From NCBI GenBank assembly GCA_963665525.1, contig OY762280.1, positions 930,001-994,000 of the forward strand: 64,000 nt of DNA. The letters run 5' to 3'. Below the pieces are notes generated by a model. It worked only from the letters and a program-made list of their open reading frames with translations. It was not told the DNA's origin and made no database searches. Of the stretch, positions 1-9,060 are shown in pieces. The position numbers and the translations under genes are program-made. Source of the stretch: UBA12077 sp963665525 (GTDB lineage Bacteria > Bacteroidota > Bacteroidia > Bacteroidales > UBA12077). The first letter of the stretch is position 1. Every line of letters begins with the position of its first letter.

Positions 1-168
1 ACTTTCTTTATCAATTATAATGGGTTCATAGATATTTAAAGAAGCTTCGTAATTTCCTTTTTGATATTCTGCTTCGCCTTCTGTAACTTGTGTTGAACTT
101 GATAATCCTGCACATGAATGAATGGTTAATATAATTGCAAATCCGATAAGTAATTTAAAGAGTTTCAT
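1..168 (-). CDS. Lipoprotein with TPR-like start (partial, N-terminal 56 aa)
   Basis: The reverse strand opens at an ATG (168-166) and stays open to the window edge, giving 56 residues. It begins with MKLFKLL, continues with a hydrophobic stretch and reaches a lipobox-like TIHSC with Cys19, so export and lipidation are likely. After the Cys comes EGEAEYQKGNYEASLNIYEP, which looks like the first helix pair of a tetratricopeptide repeat. The rest of the gene lies outside the window, so its function cannot be named. A TAnnTTTG motif lies 26 nt upstream of the start. Confidence 0.7.
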   Translation of the reverse strand, partial: MKLFKLLIGFAIILTIHSCAGLSSSTQVTEGEAEYQKGNYEASLNIYEPIIIDKES

Positions 169-193
169 AGTAAAATTTATTTTTGTAAGGAGG

Positions 194-201
194 CAAAAGT
201 A
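194..201 (-). promoter_or_regulatory. Candidate Bacteroidota -7 promoter box
   Basis: Read on the minus strand this is TACTTTTG, an exact match to the Bacteroidota -7 consensus TAnnTTTG, placed 26 nt before the ATG of the lipoprotein gene at 168. A TTG further upstream is about 28 nt away, longer than the usual spacing, so the -33 element is not convincing. Confidence 0.4.
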
Positions 202-389
202 AGATAATTTTTTAAACTACCTTATTATGCAACTGCCATATCTTTTTGAAAGATAATTTCAAATTGAAATAAATGTTATTAACATTTAATTTTTCAGATA
301 TCATCGGCTATTCGTTACAGAAATCTATGAGTAATGTTTAAAACTCAATTTTAATTCAAAGATAAATGTGATTAAAATTGTATGAGTTT

Positions 390-549
390 ATTGGTTTCCA
401 TAAAAGGAATTAAAAGGGAATCCTGTTCAAAGCAGGAGCTGTCCCCGCAGCTGTAAGTTCAAAAAGCTGTTTAACATAAAACCACTGTTTCGAAAATTAT
501 AGGAATGGGAAGGGAGTTAAACAACGAACAAGCCAGAAGACCTACCAAT
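390..549 (+). promoter_or_regulatory. Cobalamin (B12) riboswitch aptamer
   Basis: The leader of nrdD carries the conserved blocks of the cobalamin riboswitch in order: a GGGAATCCTGTT-like block near 416, AGGAGCTGTCCCCGCAGCTG (434-453), ACCACTG (481-487), GGGAAGGG (508-515) and the B12 box GCCAGAAGACCTACC (531-545). Strands ATTGGT (390-395) and ACCAAT (544-549) are perfectly complementary and close the structure as P1. From the family, adenosyl- or related cobalamin binding normally switches the downstream gene off. Here that gene is a B12-independent ribonucleotide reductase, the classic logic of repressing the B12-free isozyme when B12 is available. Confidence 0.93.
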
Positions 550-648
550 ATTTAAACTGTAGCTTTCGGGTGAAAGGCATTGGCAGGATCAATTTCCCTA
601 CCTTTTCCAAATCCGAAGCTGTATTATTAACTATTTAAAATTTAAAAA
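541..648 (+). promoter_or_regulatory. Riboswitch expression platform with two interleaved stems
   Basis: Segment 541-549 (CCTACCAAT) can pair with 579-587 (ATTGGCAGG), 8 of 9 positions, in competition with aptamer strand P1. A second helix can form between 561-571 (AGCTTTCGGGT) and 611-620 (ATCCGAAGCT) with one bulged base. The two helices are interleaved, so they exclude each other or form a pseudoknot. No U-tract terminator is visible before the ATG at 649, which favours control of translation. This is inference from base pairing by eye. Confidence 0.55.
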
Positions 649-2823
649 ATGAATGCAGCTTTAGAAAAATCAATTATTAAGCGCGATGGAAGAATTAATT
701 CTTTCGATAGTGAAAAAATCTCTTTTGCAATATTTAGAGCATTAAGAGCCGTTGGTAAACCAGACAGAGTTTTGGCAAATAATTTAACAAGCAAAGTGCT
801 TGAAAGAATTGATTTTAATAATAAGGATATTCCTACGGTTGAGATGGTACAGGATCTGGTTGAGAAGACTTTATTTGATAACCAGGAGTTCGAAGCTGCT
901 AAAGCGTACATTATTTATCGTTATCAACATCAGAACATAAGGGAAACAAAAGAAATCTTTTCAAATATTGATATCATTGAAAATTATATTTCTTTAAACG
1001 ATTGGAGAATTAAGGAAAGTGCTAATTCAACCTATTCATTACAGGGATTAAATCAGCATGTTTCAACCATATTGAGCTCACAATACTGGTTAAATCAGAT
1101 ATATCCAAAAGAAATTGCTCAAGGACACAAGAATGGTAATTTTCATATTCACGATTTGGGATTTGTGAGTGTATATTGTGTTGGTTGGGATTTAGAAGAT
1201 TTGTTATTAACCGGATTTAAAGGTGTTGAAGGAAAAACTCAAAGTAATCCACCAAAGCATTTAAGAACTGCCTTAGGACAAATTGTGAATTTCTTTTATA
1301 CAATGCAAGGTGAAGCTGCCGGAGCACAAGCTTTTTCGAGTTTCGATACGTATTTAGCTCCATTTATTCGTTATGATAATTTAAATTATCACCAAGTAAA
1401 GCAGTGTTTACAAGAGTTTTTCTTTAACATCAATGTGCCAACACGTGTAGGATTTCAAACACCGTTTACAAACATCACAATCGATCTGAAAGTTCCGGGT
1501 AATTTGAAAGATCAACCTATCATAGTGGGAGGTAAAGTTTTGGAAGAAACTTATGGTGATTTTCAGAAAGAAATGGATATTTTCAACAAAGCTTTTGCGG
1601 AAGTAATGCTCGAAGGCGATGCAAATGGAAGTGTGTTTTCTTTTCCTATTCCAACCTATAATATCACGAAAGAATTTGAGTGGGATAATCCAGAGTATGA
1701 TTTGATTTGGAAAATGACAGCTAAGTATGGGATTCCATCATTCTCGAATTTCGTAAATTCAGATTTAAGTCCAGATGATGTGCGAAGTATGTGTTGTCGC
1801 TTGCGATTAGATAAACGTGAGCTGAAGAGTAGAGGAGGAGGTTTATTTGGAGCAAATCCATTAACGGGCTCTATTGGGGTGGTTACCATGAATTTACCAA
1901 AATTAGGATACGAGTCGGGTAATGAAGAAGAGTTCTTCCAACGATTAACACGTTTAATGGAGCAGGCAAAAAATAGTTTGGAAATTAAACGTAAAGTGAT
2001 AGAGAGGTTAACAGATCAAGGACTTTATCCATATTCTAAATTCTATCTAAGGAATTTATATAAAAAGAATAAGAGATATTGGGATAATCATTTCTCAACC
2101 ATTGGAATTGTTGGTATGAATGAGTGTTGTTTAAATTTTATGGGTACAGAGCTAGGTGAAAAAGCAGGACATAATTTTGCAATAAAAGTGATGGATTTTA
2201 TGCGAGAAAAGTTAGCTGAATTCCAGGTTGAAACAGGACATATTTATAATTTGGAAGCAACACCTGCCGAAGGTACAACTTATCGATTGGCACGAATTGA
2301 TAAAATGCAATATCCTGATATTATTGTAGCAAACGAATCAGCAGTTAAAAATGGAGCAGAGCCTTATTATACCAATTCAACTCAATTGCCTGTTAATTTT
2401 ACCGATGATTTATTTGAAGCTCTTCGTTTGCAAGACGATTTGCAAACAAAATATACCGGAGGTACTGTATTCCACACTTTTGTAGGCGAAAAACAAATGC
2501 CCATTGAATCGGTAAAACAGTTAATTAAGAAAATTACACATCACTTCAGGTTACCATATGTAAATCTATCTCCAACATTCAGTATTTGTCCTGAACACGG
2601 GTACATTTACGGTGAACAAAAAACTTGTCCGAAGTGCGCAGAAAAAGGTAAACAACAAGAATGTATCGTTTATTCGCGCATTGTGGGGTACTTAAGACCT
2701 GTTAGTCAATGGAATGAAGGTAAACAAGCTGAGTTTGCCGACAGAAAACTTTTCGACAAAAAAACGGAAAAGTATGATATAGAAAATATAGAATTATTAG
2801 AACCTGCAGCTATTGTTTCATAA
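649..2823 (+). CDS. nrdD: Anaerobic ribonucleoside-triphosphate reductase (class III, NrdD)
   Basis: This 724-aa protein reduces ribonucleoside triphosphates to dNTPs under anaerobic conditions with a glycyl radical. Residues about 5-95 form an ATP-cone (KRDGRINSFDSEKISFAIFRA). The C-terminus has the glycyl-radical motif RIVGYLR, with the radical glycine at Gly680. Before it lies a zinc site built from CPEHG, CPKC and a further Cys. Length and layout fit the family. The gene sits directly behind a cobalamin riboswitch and is followed by DUF2721 and the activase nrdG. The B12 control implies that the genome also has a B12-dependent class II reductase; that part is inference. Confidence 0.96.
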   Translation: MNAALEKSIIKRDGRINSFDSEKISFAIFRALRAVGKPDRVLANNLTSKVLERIDFNNKDIPTVEMVQDLVEKTLFDNQEFEAAKAYIIYRYQHQNIRETKEIFSNIDIIENYISLNDWRIKESANSTYSLQGLNQHVSTILSSQYWLNQIYPKEIAQGHKNGNFHIHDLGFVSVYCVGWDLEDLLLTGFKGVEGKTQSNPPKHLRTALGQIVNFFYTMQGEAAGAQAFSSFDTYLAPFIRYDNLNYHQVKQCLQEFFFNINVPTRVGFQTPFTNITIDLKVPGNLKDQPIIVGGKVLEETYGDFQKEMDIFNKAFAEVMLEGDANGSVFSFPIPTYNITKEFEWDNPEYDLIWKMTAKYGIPSFSNFVNSDLSPDDVRSMCCRLRLDKRELKSRGGGLFGANPLTGSIGVVTMNLPKLGYESGNEEEFFQRLTRLMEQAKNSLEIKRKVIERLTDQGLYPYSKFYLRNLYKKNKRYWDNHFSTIGIVGMNECCLNFMGTELGEKAGHNFAIKVMDFMREKLAEFQVETGHIYNLEATPAEGTTYRLARIDKMQYPDIIVANESAVKNGAEPYYTNSTQLPVNFTDDLFEALRLQDDLQTKYTGGTVFHTFVGEKQMPIESVKQLIKKITHHFRLPYVNLSPTFSICPEHGYIYGEQKTCPKCAEKGKQQECIVYSRIVGYLRPVSQWNEGKQAEFADRKLFDKKTEKYDIENIELLEPAAIVS

Positions 2824-2918
2824 CTTTGCGGCATTCCAAACAGATTTATTATAGTATTTAATGATAGGCAAATAATAATTGGTCTGCTTGGATTTAATTT
2901 TTTATTAAAACTTAAATT

Positions 2919-3383
2919 ATGGAATATTCAGTAGTACAAGTTATTCAGGCAATGTTAGCTCCTGGTTTAATGATTTCGGCATGTGGTTTATTAATTCTTG
3001 GAATGAATAATAAATATTCAATTGTTGTAAACAGAATAAGGTTATTAAACGATGAGAAAAGAAAACTTATTCATATGGAGAAGAAGGATGAACTTGATAT
3101 AAATCGAGAAGAAAATATTACTATTCAGATAGAAAAACTTAACGATAGAGTAAAAATGGTTCGTAATGCGGTTTTCGCTTATTCTGTAGCTGTTGGATTT
3201 TTTATCCTTGCATCTATTTGTATTGGAGTAAATTTATTTACACAATCAGAATTTATAGAATCGATTAGTTTGCTGGCTTTCTTGACAGGTATTGTTATGG
3301 TATTATTTGGAGTTTATTATGCTGCAATTGAAACCATGAAGGGCTATAAGATTGTTAGTATTGAAATTGACGAGCTGGTATAA
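2919..3383 (+). CDS. DUF2721 family membrane protein
   Basis: A 154-aa protein with the family pattern of DUF2721: an N-terminal hydrophobic helix containing LAPGLMISACGLLILGMNN, then RIRLLNDEKRKL followed by a charged, probably coiled segment (residues about 45-80), then two more transmembrane helices (about 90-110 and 118-140). Function is unknown in the family. It lies between nrdD and nrdG, and its stop overlaps the nrdG start (TAATG), so it is co-transcribed and probably translationally coupled with the activase. Any link to ribonucleotide reduction is only suggested by this position. Confidence 0.8.
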   Translation: MEYSVVQVIQAMLAPGLMISACGLLILGMNNKYSIVVNRIRLLNDEKRKLIHMEKKDELDINREENITIQIEKLNDRVKMVRNAVFAYSVAVGFFILASICIGVNLFTQSEFIESISLLAFLTGIVMVLFGVYYAAIETMKGYKIVSIEIDELV

Positions 3384-4084
3384 TGAATATTGGTGGGTTT
3401 TTAAAACAGAGTTTTATTGATTATCCCGGAAAAATAGCATCTGTTATTTTTACCAAAGGGTGTAATTTCAGATGCTTTTATTGTCATAATCCAGAGTTGG
3501 TTTTGCCTGATTTAATGAAGCAAAATTCAACTTTGGAAGTTGACTATATTATGGAATATTTAATCAAGAATAAAGACTTATTAGATGCTGTTGTAATTAG
3601 CGGAGGAGAACCTACTATTCAAAATGATTTGCCGAAATTTATTGCAGAAATCAAAGAATTAAGTTTACTGGTTAAGTTAGATACGAATGGTACAAATCCT
3701 AAAATGCTTGCCAAGCTAATAAGAGATAAGCTGGTTGATTATATTGCTATGGATATTAAATCGAGATTAACCCTTCAGAAATATCAGGAAATTGTTGGAG
3801 AAGAGTTTTCGTTAACACAGATGGATCGGGTGAGAGAGTCAATACATTTAATTCAGAATTCTGATATTGAATATGAATTCAGAACAACTCTTGTATCACC
3901 AGATCATACTGTTCAAGATGTTTTGGAGATATCAAAGCATATAAAAGGGAATTATTATATTCAAACACTTCGGAAAGATAAAACACTTAGTGATGTTACC
4001 AATAAATCAAGCATTTTAGAATTAGAGATTAATGATAAAATTACCAAACATCATCAAGAATTAAATATTCGGTTTAGAAACTAG
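3383..4084 (+). CDS. nrdG: Anaerobic ribonucleotide reductase activase (radical SAM, NrdG)
   Basis: The 233-aa protein starts GGFLKQSFIDYPGKIASVIFTKGCNFRC and carries the radical SAM motif CxxxCxxC at Cys27, Cys31 and Cys34, with the SAM-binding GGEP motif near residue 75. These are hallmarks of the enzyme that generates the glycyl radical of NrdD, encoded two genes upstream. It overlaps DUF2721 by one base and is converging with the flavoenzyme gene on the other strand, whose stop lies inside its last codons (11-bp overlap), with no terminator in between. Confidence 0.92.
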   Translation: MNIGGFLKQSFIDYPGKIASVIFTKGCNFRCFYCHNPELVLPDLMKQNSTLEVDYIMEYLIKNKDLLDAVVISGGEPTIQNDLPKFIAEIKELSLLVKLDTNGTNPKMLAKLIRDKLVDYIAMDIKSRLTLQKYQEIVGEEFSLTQMDRVRESIHLIQNSDIEYEFRTTLVSPDHTVQDVLEISKHIKGNYYIQTLRKDKTLSDVTNKSSILELEINDKITKHHQELNIRFRN

Positions 4085-5744
4085 TATTTTCCCATGAATT
4101 ATCATACTTAATAACATATTGTGATAAATTGATGTCATTTAGATCAATTTTACCATCCATATATTTAGCCAACAATTTAAAAGATTCTGTTTTATCTTGT
4201 TTTAGAACTAATATAACAGAATTGATAGCCGCTTTTGCACAAATGGGTACTCCTCCTCCTAAATCGGCCCAATGTCCGCCTAATATCAGATTTTTAACCG
4301 GGGTTTGATGATGAGCTATTCCGGCTTGCATATTTTCTTTCCCGGGGCGAGCTCCCATCATAGTTCCATTCTTGTTACCGGTATATCGATAATAAGTAAT
4401 TGGAGTTGATATATCCATAAATTCAATATGATTTCGAAGATTAATTGCGAGCGTATTTTCAACTCTATCAATGATAATATCAGCTACTTCATTTTTAAGC
4501 TTCTTATATTTTTCACCACGAATGAAATTGCCATTATTGTCTTTTTCAGTTAACCAATAATTTTTATAATCAATGTATGCTGGAATATAAAGTGTTATGA
4601 GTCCTTTTCCTTCTGGTGTAAGTGATTTATCACGTGCTGAAGGAGCTAAAACACTAATGTCGCTAATATGAGGATCACCACCATCGTGTTCCGATCGTTT
4701 AATACCCTCTTTTGTAATTGAAATTAATTCCTGATGAATGCCTAAATCTTCTGTTGGGCAATCTAATGCCAATGAAACTGTAAATGCAGAACTGTATAAA
4801 ACAGCATTGTTGAGCTTCGATTTAAATTTATCAGAGACAATTCCATCCGGAATCATTTTAGTATATAAAGTTTCAATATCGTTGGTTGAAATAATAAACT
4901 TGCTTTTTATATTATACTCTTTACCATCTTTTTTGAAACTAACACTTTCACATTTTTTATTTCTTAAATTTAATTTCTTGACTTCAGCATTTAGAATTAA
5001 CTTATTATCAAGTTTCTTATTTACATGTGTTAACCACTGAATAAAAACACGCGCTCCTCCTTTTTTCGGAATCTGATAACCGTCGTTATATGCCCATGCA
5101 ATAGGGAATAGACAAGAAAGTAAATCTTTTTCAGAACTATAAAGTTTTTGAAGGTTTTTGTCTTTAAAGAATTTGTTTAGGCCTTTAGGAACTCTATCGC
5201 CACTATGAAATATATATTTGATAAGAGGTATTACAAATCGTAAGAGTTTAATCTTGAAAAATGATTTTTCAAATAAAGACATGCTTTCTTCTGTTCGAAA
5301 CAACTTTGCATATCTTAATGAACCTCGCCCAATTTTTTCTGCTGCTTTGAAGAATTTTTCAATCCCTTTTTTTTCGTGTGGAAAATCTAAAATTAGCTTT
5401 TCTTTCAACTCATTAGGATTGTTACTTAAAAGATAGTCGTACGAATCACCTTTAAAACGATGAATATTTTGCATATTCAAAATAGCAGGACTATCAGACC
5501 CAATGAGGCTAAATATTCTACCAGCCATTTCATCTTTATTACATTGATTTAACCAATGAATAGCAGTATCGAAATGAAATCCTTTACGGCTAAACCCGGC
5601 TAAATATCCTCCAGCATTAGGTTCTTTTTCGATAATACAGCATTTAAGGCCAAATCTTCCTGCAATAGCTGCAGCAGTTAATCCACTTATTCCTGCTCCA
5701 ATAATGGCTATATCGTATTCGTTTTTATTATAATTTACAGGCAT
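4074..5744 (-). CDS. Phytoene-desaturase-like FAD oxidoreductase
   Basis: This 556-aa protein begins with a Rossmann FAD motif (DIAIIGAGISGLTAAAIA, glycines 16, 18, 21), followed by the CrtI/RetSat-type continuation EKEPNAGGYLAGFSRKGFHF. The C-terminus has a GGHWADLGGGVPICAKAA-like FAD-closing segment. Members desaturate, saturate or isomerise polyene chains or lipids. The start is the ATG at 5744: a longer frame exists only through a TTG inside a dispersed repeat. It is the last gene of the long minus operon and is separated from its neighbour by a repeat doublet. Action on the polyene made by the cluster is inferred; there is no phytoene synthase nearby to suggest carotenoids. Confidence 0.8.
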   Translation of the reverse strand: MPVNYNKNEYDIAIIGAGISGLTAAAIAGRFGLKCCIIEKEPNAGGYLAGFSRKGFHFDTAIHWLNQCNKDEMAGRIFSLIGSDSPAILNMQNIHRFKGDSYDYLLSNNPNELKEKLILDFPHEKKGIEKFFKAAEKIGRGSLRYAKLFRTEESMSLFEKSFFKIKLLRFVIPLIKYIFHSGDRVPKGLNKFFKDKNLQKLYSSEKDLLSCLFPIAWAYNDGYQIPKKGGARVFIQWLTHVNKKLDNKLILNAEVKKLNLRNKKCESVSFKKDGKEYNIKSKFIISTNDIETLYTKMIPDGIVSDKFKSKLNNAVLYSSAFTVSLALDCPTEDLGIHQELISITKEGIKRSEHDGGDPHISDISVLAPSARDKSLTPEGKGLITLYIPAYIDYKNYWLTEKDNNGNFIRGEKYKKLKNEVADIIIDRVENTLAINLRNHIEFMDISTPITYYRYTGNKNGTMMGARPGKENMQAGIAHHQTPVKNLILGGHWADLGGGVPICAKAAINSVILVLKQDKTESFKLLAKYMDGKIDLNDINLSQYVIKYDNSWENTSF

Positions 5745-5770
5745 TAAATATCTTATTTTGCAATTAGAGT

Positions 5771-5841
5771 GTTGTCTATCTTTCGACAGGCTCAAGATGA
5801 CAATATAGCTTAAATGTCACACTGAGCTTGTCGAAGTGTGA
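5771..5841. repeat. Inverted doublet of the GAGCTTGTCGA palindromic repeat (copy A)
   Basis: Two hairpins in head-to-head orientation. The first (5771-5804) carries the core as TCGACAGGCTC with ATCTT/AAGAT arms and outer TTGTC/GACAA arms; the second (5816-5841) carries GAGCTTGTCGA with CACACT/AGTGTG arms. It fills the gap between two flavoenzyme/C45 genes and abuts the stop codon of the C45 gene. The same two hairpin types recur at 9061-9132. Confidence 0.85.
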
Positions 5842-7539
5842 TTATTTATCTTTATTCTTTATTTCTTTTATTTTTTCTTCAATACTTTCTCGTTGGTAAA
5901 TATTAGGGATTTCTTTTTGAAGAGCTTGACTATATTCACTTATAGCTTTGTTTTTCATATTAAAATGCTTCAAATAATCACCAATATATACGTAGGTTTC
6001 GAAAAATTCAGGATTTAAACTTTTAATTTCTGCAATGATCTCATCTTCGTTGTTTAACTGAATATTCTTTTTAATTGAATTTTGAAGACTTGCTCTTAAT
6101 TCTTTAAATCGATTAAAATCTTTGAATTCTTTTGAGTACAAAAATGTATCTGCAGGTAAAGTTAAATCGCTTTCGTATAGTATCTTGTAGTTTTTTGATG
6201 TGTCAGGTTCATTAAATACTTTATTTAAATCGTAGCAAACAAATTCACCCAGTTGAAATGGGGAGGTGGATACCCAAAATTTAAGTTCTTCAGGTTTGAA
6301 AATTACCGAATGATGCGCAATTAATTGGTTAACTGCTTTTTCATTACCTATTCCAATATTTTCATTATTCAATCCTTTCTGATCACGTAGAATTTTAACA
6401 ACAGAATTTACATCTAATTTCTGATTTTCATTTAATAACTGTTCAACTCTTTTTAGTCGATATGTTGTTGCATAATCTGATATTTCTGCATTTGTAAATT
6501 CTTCTTTCTTCATCTCATTGCTCTGAAAATGGTTGCTACAGATAATGTAATCATCATCAGTTTTATACAAAGCCTGATTATCAGGAGATTTTTCAATAGT
6601 TGCTGTTCTTCCGTCTTTTGCAGAACCAATTAACAACGACTCTGATACAAACATTTTTCTTTTCTTAGCAATCTGATAAGCTTCATCAATAGTTGAGGCA
6701 TATTGTAATATCTCACGTGCTACCAGAGAAACGGGTGTTGCTGCAGAAAATGGAATCTCAGATTTTGCAGCATTTAAGGTAACAGTTAGTCCTTGATCGT
6801 TCATCCCCGATGTTGCTCCAATCATACTTCCCCAGGTTATGATCATAAATTTATGACCTTTTTCAGGATTACAGAACATGATGAGTTTATCTTCTGCAAA
6901 TTCATCACCTACATAGAAATCAAAATTACGTCCAATAATTAAAGAACTATCTGCTGATCTGGAATCCCAACCGGAAAAGGCAGTGCAAGCAACCAGGTTC
7001 ATATTTTGCAATGTATGACCAATGTCGTGTGCTGCATGATAATTTAGCATACGCTGATAATTTGGAGCTACAAAATTAAATTCATCTGAAGTGGATAGAG
7101 AAATACCGTAAATTTCTTTTTGATATTCATCGATAATATGTTCATCGATGTTCCGATTAAAGAATGCAATAAAGCTTCTTAAAAACTTTAAATATGATTC
7201 GGAAGGAATCATTATCTTGATTTGATCAACAAATGCTTTTTCTTGCTTGTAAATAAGTTCTTTTGCCAGTTTGCCATTGATAACACCACGTTCGTATGCA
7301 TCGCCTTCAATATACATTTCCCATAAGCCAAACTTGTTTTTTTGTAACCAGTTGTTGTTGATATAGTAAAAGTTTGAATCAACCTGGGTTCTTTGCAAGT
7401 TTTCAATCTGAGCATTTGAAATGTCCGGAGTATCAATCTTTGCAGAAATACGGAAGATAAGAATCACAATAAATAAAATTCCTATTAGTATAAGAATAGC
7501 CTTTAATAATCCTTTTAATATTTTTATAATACTACGCAT
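5842..7539 (-). CDS. Membrane-anchored C45-type autoproteolytic acyltransferase/hydrolase
   Basis: A 565-aa protein with one N-terminal membrane anchor (residues about 8-32). It then shows peptidase C45 / acyl-CoA:6-aminopenicillanate acyltransferase features. WEMYIEGDAYERGVINGKL (about 73-91) is the typical entry motif. MNLVACTAFSGWD supplies the probable N-terminal nucleophile Cys185, exposed by self-cleavage. GRNFDFY and later residues complete the Ntn-hydrolase fold. The C-terminal 100 residues look helical, perhaps TPR-like. Family members move or remove acyl groups on amines. Its start overlaps the end of the adjacent desaturase gene by 8 bp. A role in acylating the cluster product at the membrane is inferred. 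Confidence 0.75.
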   Translation of the reverse strand: MRSIIKILKGLLKAILILIGILFIVILIFRISAKIDTPDISNAQIENLQRTQVDSNFYYINNNWLQKNKFGLWEMYIEGDAYERGVINGKLAKELIYKQEKAFVDQIKIMIPSESYLKFLRSFIAFFNRNIDEHIIDEYQKEIYGISLSTSDEFNFVAPNYQRMLNYHAAHDIGHTLQNMNLVACTAFSGWDSRSADSSLIIGRNFDFYVGDEFAEDKLIMFCNPEKGHKFMIITWGSMIGATSGMNDQGLTVTLNAAKSEIPFSAATPVSLVAREILQYASTIDEAYQIAKKRKMFVSESLLIGSAKDGRTATIEKSPDNQALYKTDDDYIICSNHFQSNEMKKEEFTNAEISDYATTYRLKRVEQLLNENQKLDVNSVVKILRDQKGLNNENIGIGNEKAVNQLIAHHSVIFKPEELKFWVSTSPFQLGEFVCYDLNKVFNEPDTSKNYKILYESDLTLPADTFLYSKEFKDFNRFKELRASLQNSIKKNIQLNNEDEIIAEIKSLNPEFFETYVYIGDYLKHFNMKNKAISEYSQALQKEIPNIYQRESIEEKIKEIKNKDK

Positions 7540-9022
7540 AGTTAATTTTTTTCAATAAATACTCCATTCCCAGCATTTCGGTACAGGTTAAAACCGATGC
7601 AACAGTTGTTCCTAATACTCCGTGTATATTTACATTCTGCCCGCTTAAAAACAAGTTTGGTATTTTTGTTTTTGGCGATATTCTTGTTTTTAAAGCATTA
7701 TTACAATCATGTAATATACCATACATTGAACCTTCTTTAGTTCCGGTATACTCTTTCAGGGTAAGAGGAGTAGATGTGTAATAATTTTCGATACTATTTT
7801 TAAAATTCGGAAACTGCTTATTTAGTTCGTTAATTAATTTTTCTGCTTTTTGTATTTTAAAATCTTTGTATGCATTTCCTCGGTTTCCTATACTTGAATT
7901 CTCCCATTTTTTTACTTCTTCGTATTTCATATATGTCATGATAGAACCTGTTTCAGCATATTGTTTCGATTTACTCGAAGGAGGAGTTAAGAATAAATAC
8001 TTTTGAGGCCACTTATTGGCATTATAATTAGCTATATTCCAAACACTATCTTCGTTAAAATGATAAAAATTATAGTTTAGATATTCGAAGTTGCCAGGTT
8101 TAAAATCAATATAAACAGCAAAAACAGATATGGTTTCTTCAATCTCATTAATTCGGGTTCTATATGATTTGCGTAACAATTTTGAGTCTGTCATTTGCAG
8201 TGTTAACGAAGGATGAATGGCAGAAATAAAATGATTGGCTTCTACAATTTCTCCATTAGCCATTACTGCAGATTCAGCTTTACCATTATGAACTATAATT
8301 TCTTTTACTTCACTATTGTTTAGTAATGTTCCACCATTGTTTTTGATGGTTTCAATTAAAGCATTCGTAATTTGCTGACTTCCATCTTCGAAACGGTAAG
8401 CTCCCTCAATTAACGAATTGCTAATTAATGCATGAATTGCTACAGGTGTTTTATCTGGAACTCCGGCATAAAGCAGATTATTCCCAGTTAATACATTTTG
8501 TAGTGTTTTATTATCAGTTATTGATTGAATAAAATTATCTACGGATTGTTCAAAATAGATGTGCTCGTTATCAAGCCCCAGGTTTGGGCGTAAATTATAT
8601 AAAGGAAAATGATTGCAGATTTCTTTAATCTGCTTTTTATATTGTAATAATGCATGTTTTTCTTTCGGGAAATCATTTGTTAGAGTTTCTACATAATGAT
8701 CAAACCCCTGGGCATAATTATATATTTTATCCTGATACGATATTTTATCAAAAGCTTCATCATCGAGCTTTCTTAAACGAAGCTTATCAATAATATCGAA
8801 GTACTTAAAATATTGATTTAGGTTTTGTCCTTTGCCTAGGCCTCCTACATAATGAATACCAGTATCAAATATTTTTCCTTTACGATTAAAAGTTTGCAGG
8901 TTGCCTCCAAACTGATGTTGTTTCTCAAGAACACAAACATTCATTCCTTCTTTACTTAGAATGTTTGCACATAATAAGCCGCCTAATCCGCTTCCTATAA
9001 TAACTACATCGTATTTTGGCAT
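7532..9022 (-). CDS. Phytoene-desaturase/RetSat-like FAD oxidoreductase (second copy)
   Basis: A 496-aa flavoprotein with the N-terminal dinucleotide motif DVVIIGSGLGGLLCANILS (Gly10, Gly12, Gly15), an Asp/Glu-type adenine-binding end (VCVLEKQHQFGG), and a C-terminal PNLFLSGQNVNIHGVLGTT segment that closes the FAD site. It is a distant paralog of the gene at 4074-5744, with the C45 gene between them. Family members desaturate or isomerise conjugated chains. It overlaps the C45 gene by 8 bp, so the two form a coupled pair, and this pair is bracketed by two similar repeat doublets. Confidence 0.8.
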   Translation of the reverse strand: MPKYDVVIIGSGLGGLLCANILSKEGMNVCVLEKQHQFGGNLQTFNRKGKIFDTGIHYVGGLGKGQNLNQYFKYFDIIDKLRLRKLDDEAFDKISYQDKIYNYAQGFDHYVETLTNDFPKEKHALLQYKKQIKEICNHFPLYNLRPNLGLDNEHIYFEQSVDNFIQSITDNKTLQNVLTGNNLLYAGVPDKTPVAIHALISNSLIEGAYRFEDGSQQITNALIETIKNNGGTLLNNSEVKEIIVHNGKAESAVMANGEIVEANHFISAIHPSLTLQMTDSKLLRKSYRTRINEIEETISVFAVYIDFKPGNFEYLNYNFYHFNEDSVWNIANYNANKWPQKYLFLTPPSSKSKQYAETGSIMTYMKYEEVKKWENSSIGNRGNAYKDFKIQKAEKLINELNKQFPNFKNSIENYYTSTPLTLKEYTGTKEGSMYGILHDCNNALKTRISPKTKIPNLFLSGQNVNIHGVLGTTVASVLTCTEMLGMEYLLKKINYA

Positions 9023-9060
9023 AATCGGTATAACTCAATAATATTTAATATTTTTAAAGC

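Noticed and set aside
642..911. Open frame on the minus strand inside nrdD
   Set aside because: It is antisense to the conserved ATP-cone of nrdD and has no family character; the same holds for the other antisense frames in the window.
5745..5795. Longer N-terminus for the flavoenzyme gene
   Set aside because: The extra 17 codons start at a TTG inside a dispersed repeat; the ATG at 5744 precedes the FAD motif by the usual distance.
4074..9022. Carotenoid biosynthesis from the two phytoene-desaturase-like proteins
   Set aside because: No phytoene synthase, cyclase or other carotenoid gene is present; both lie in an operon with polyketide genes.
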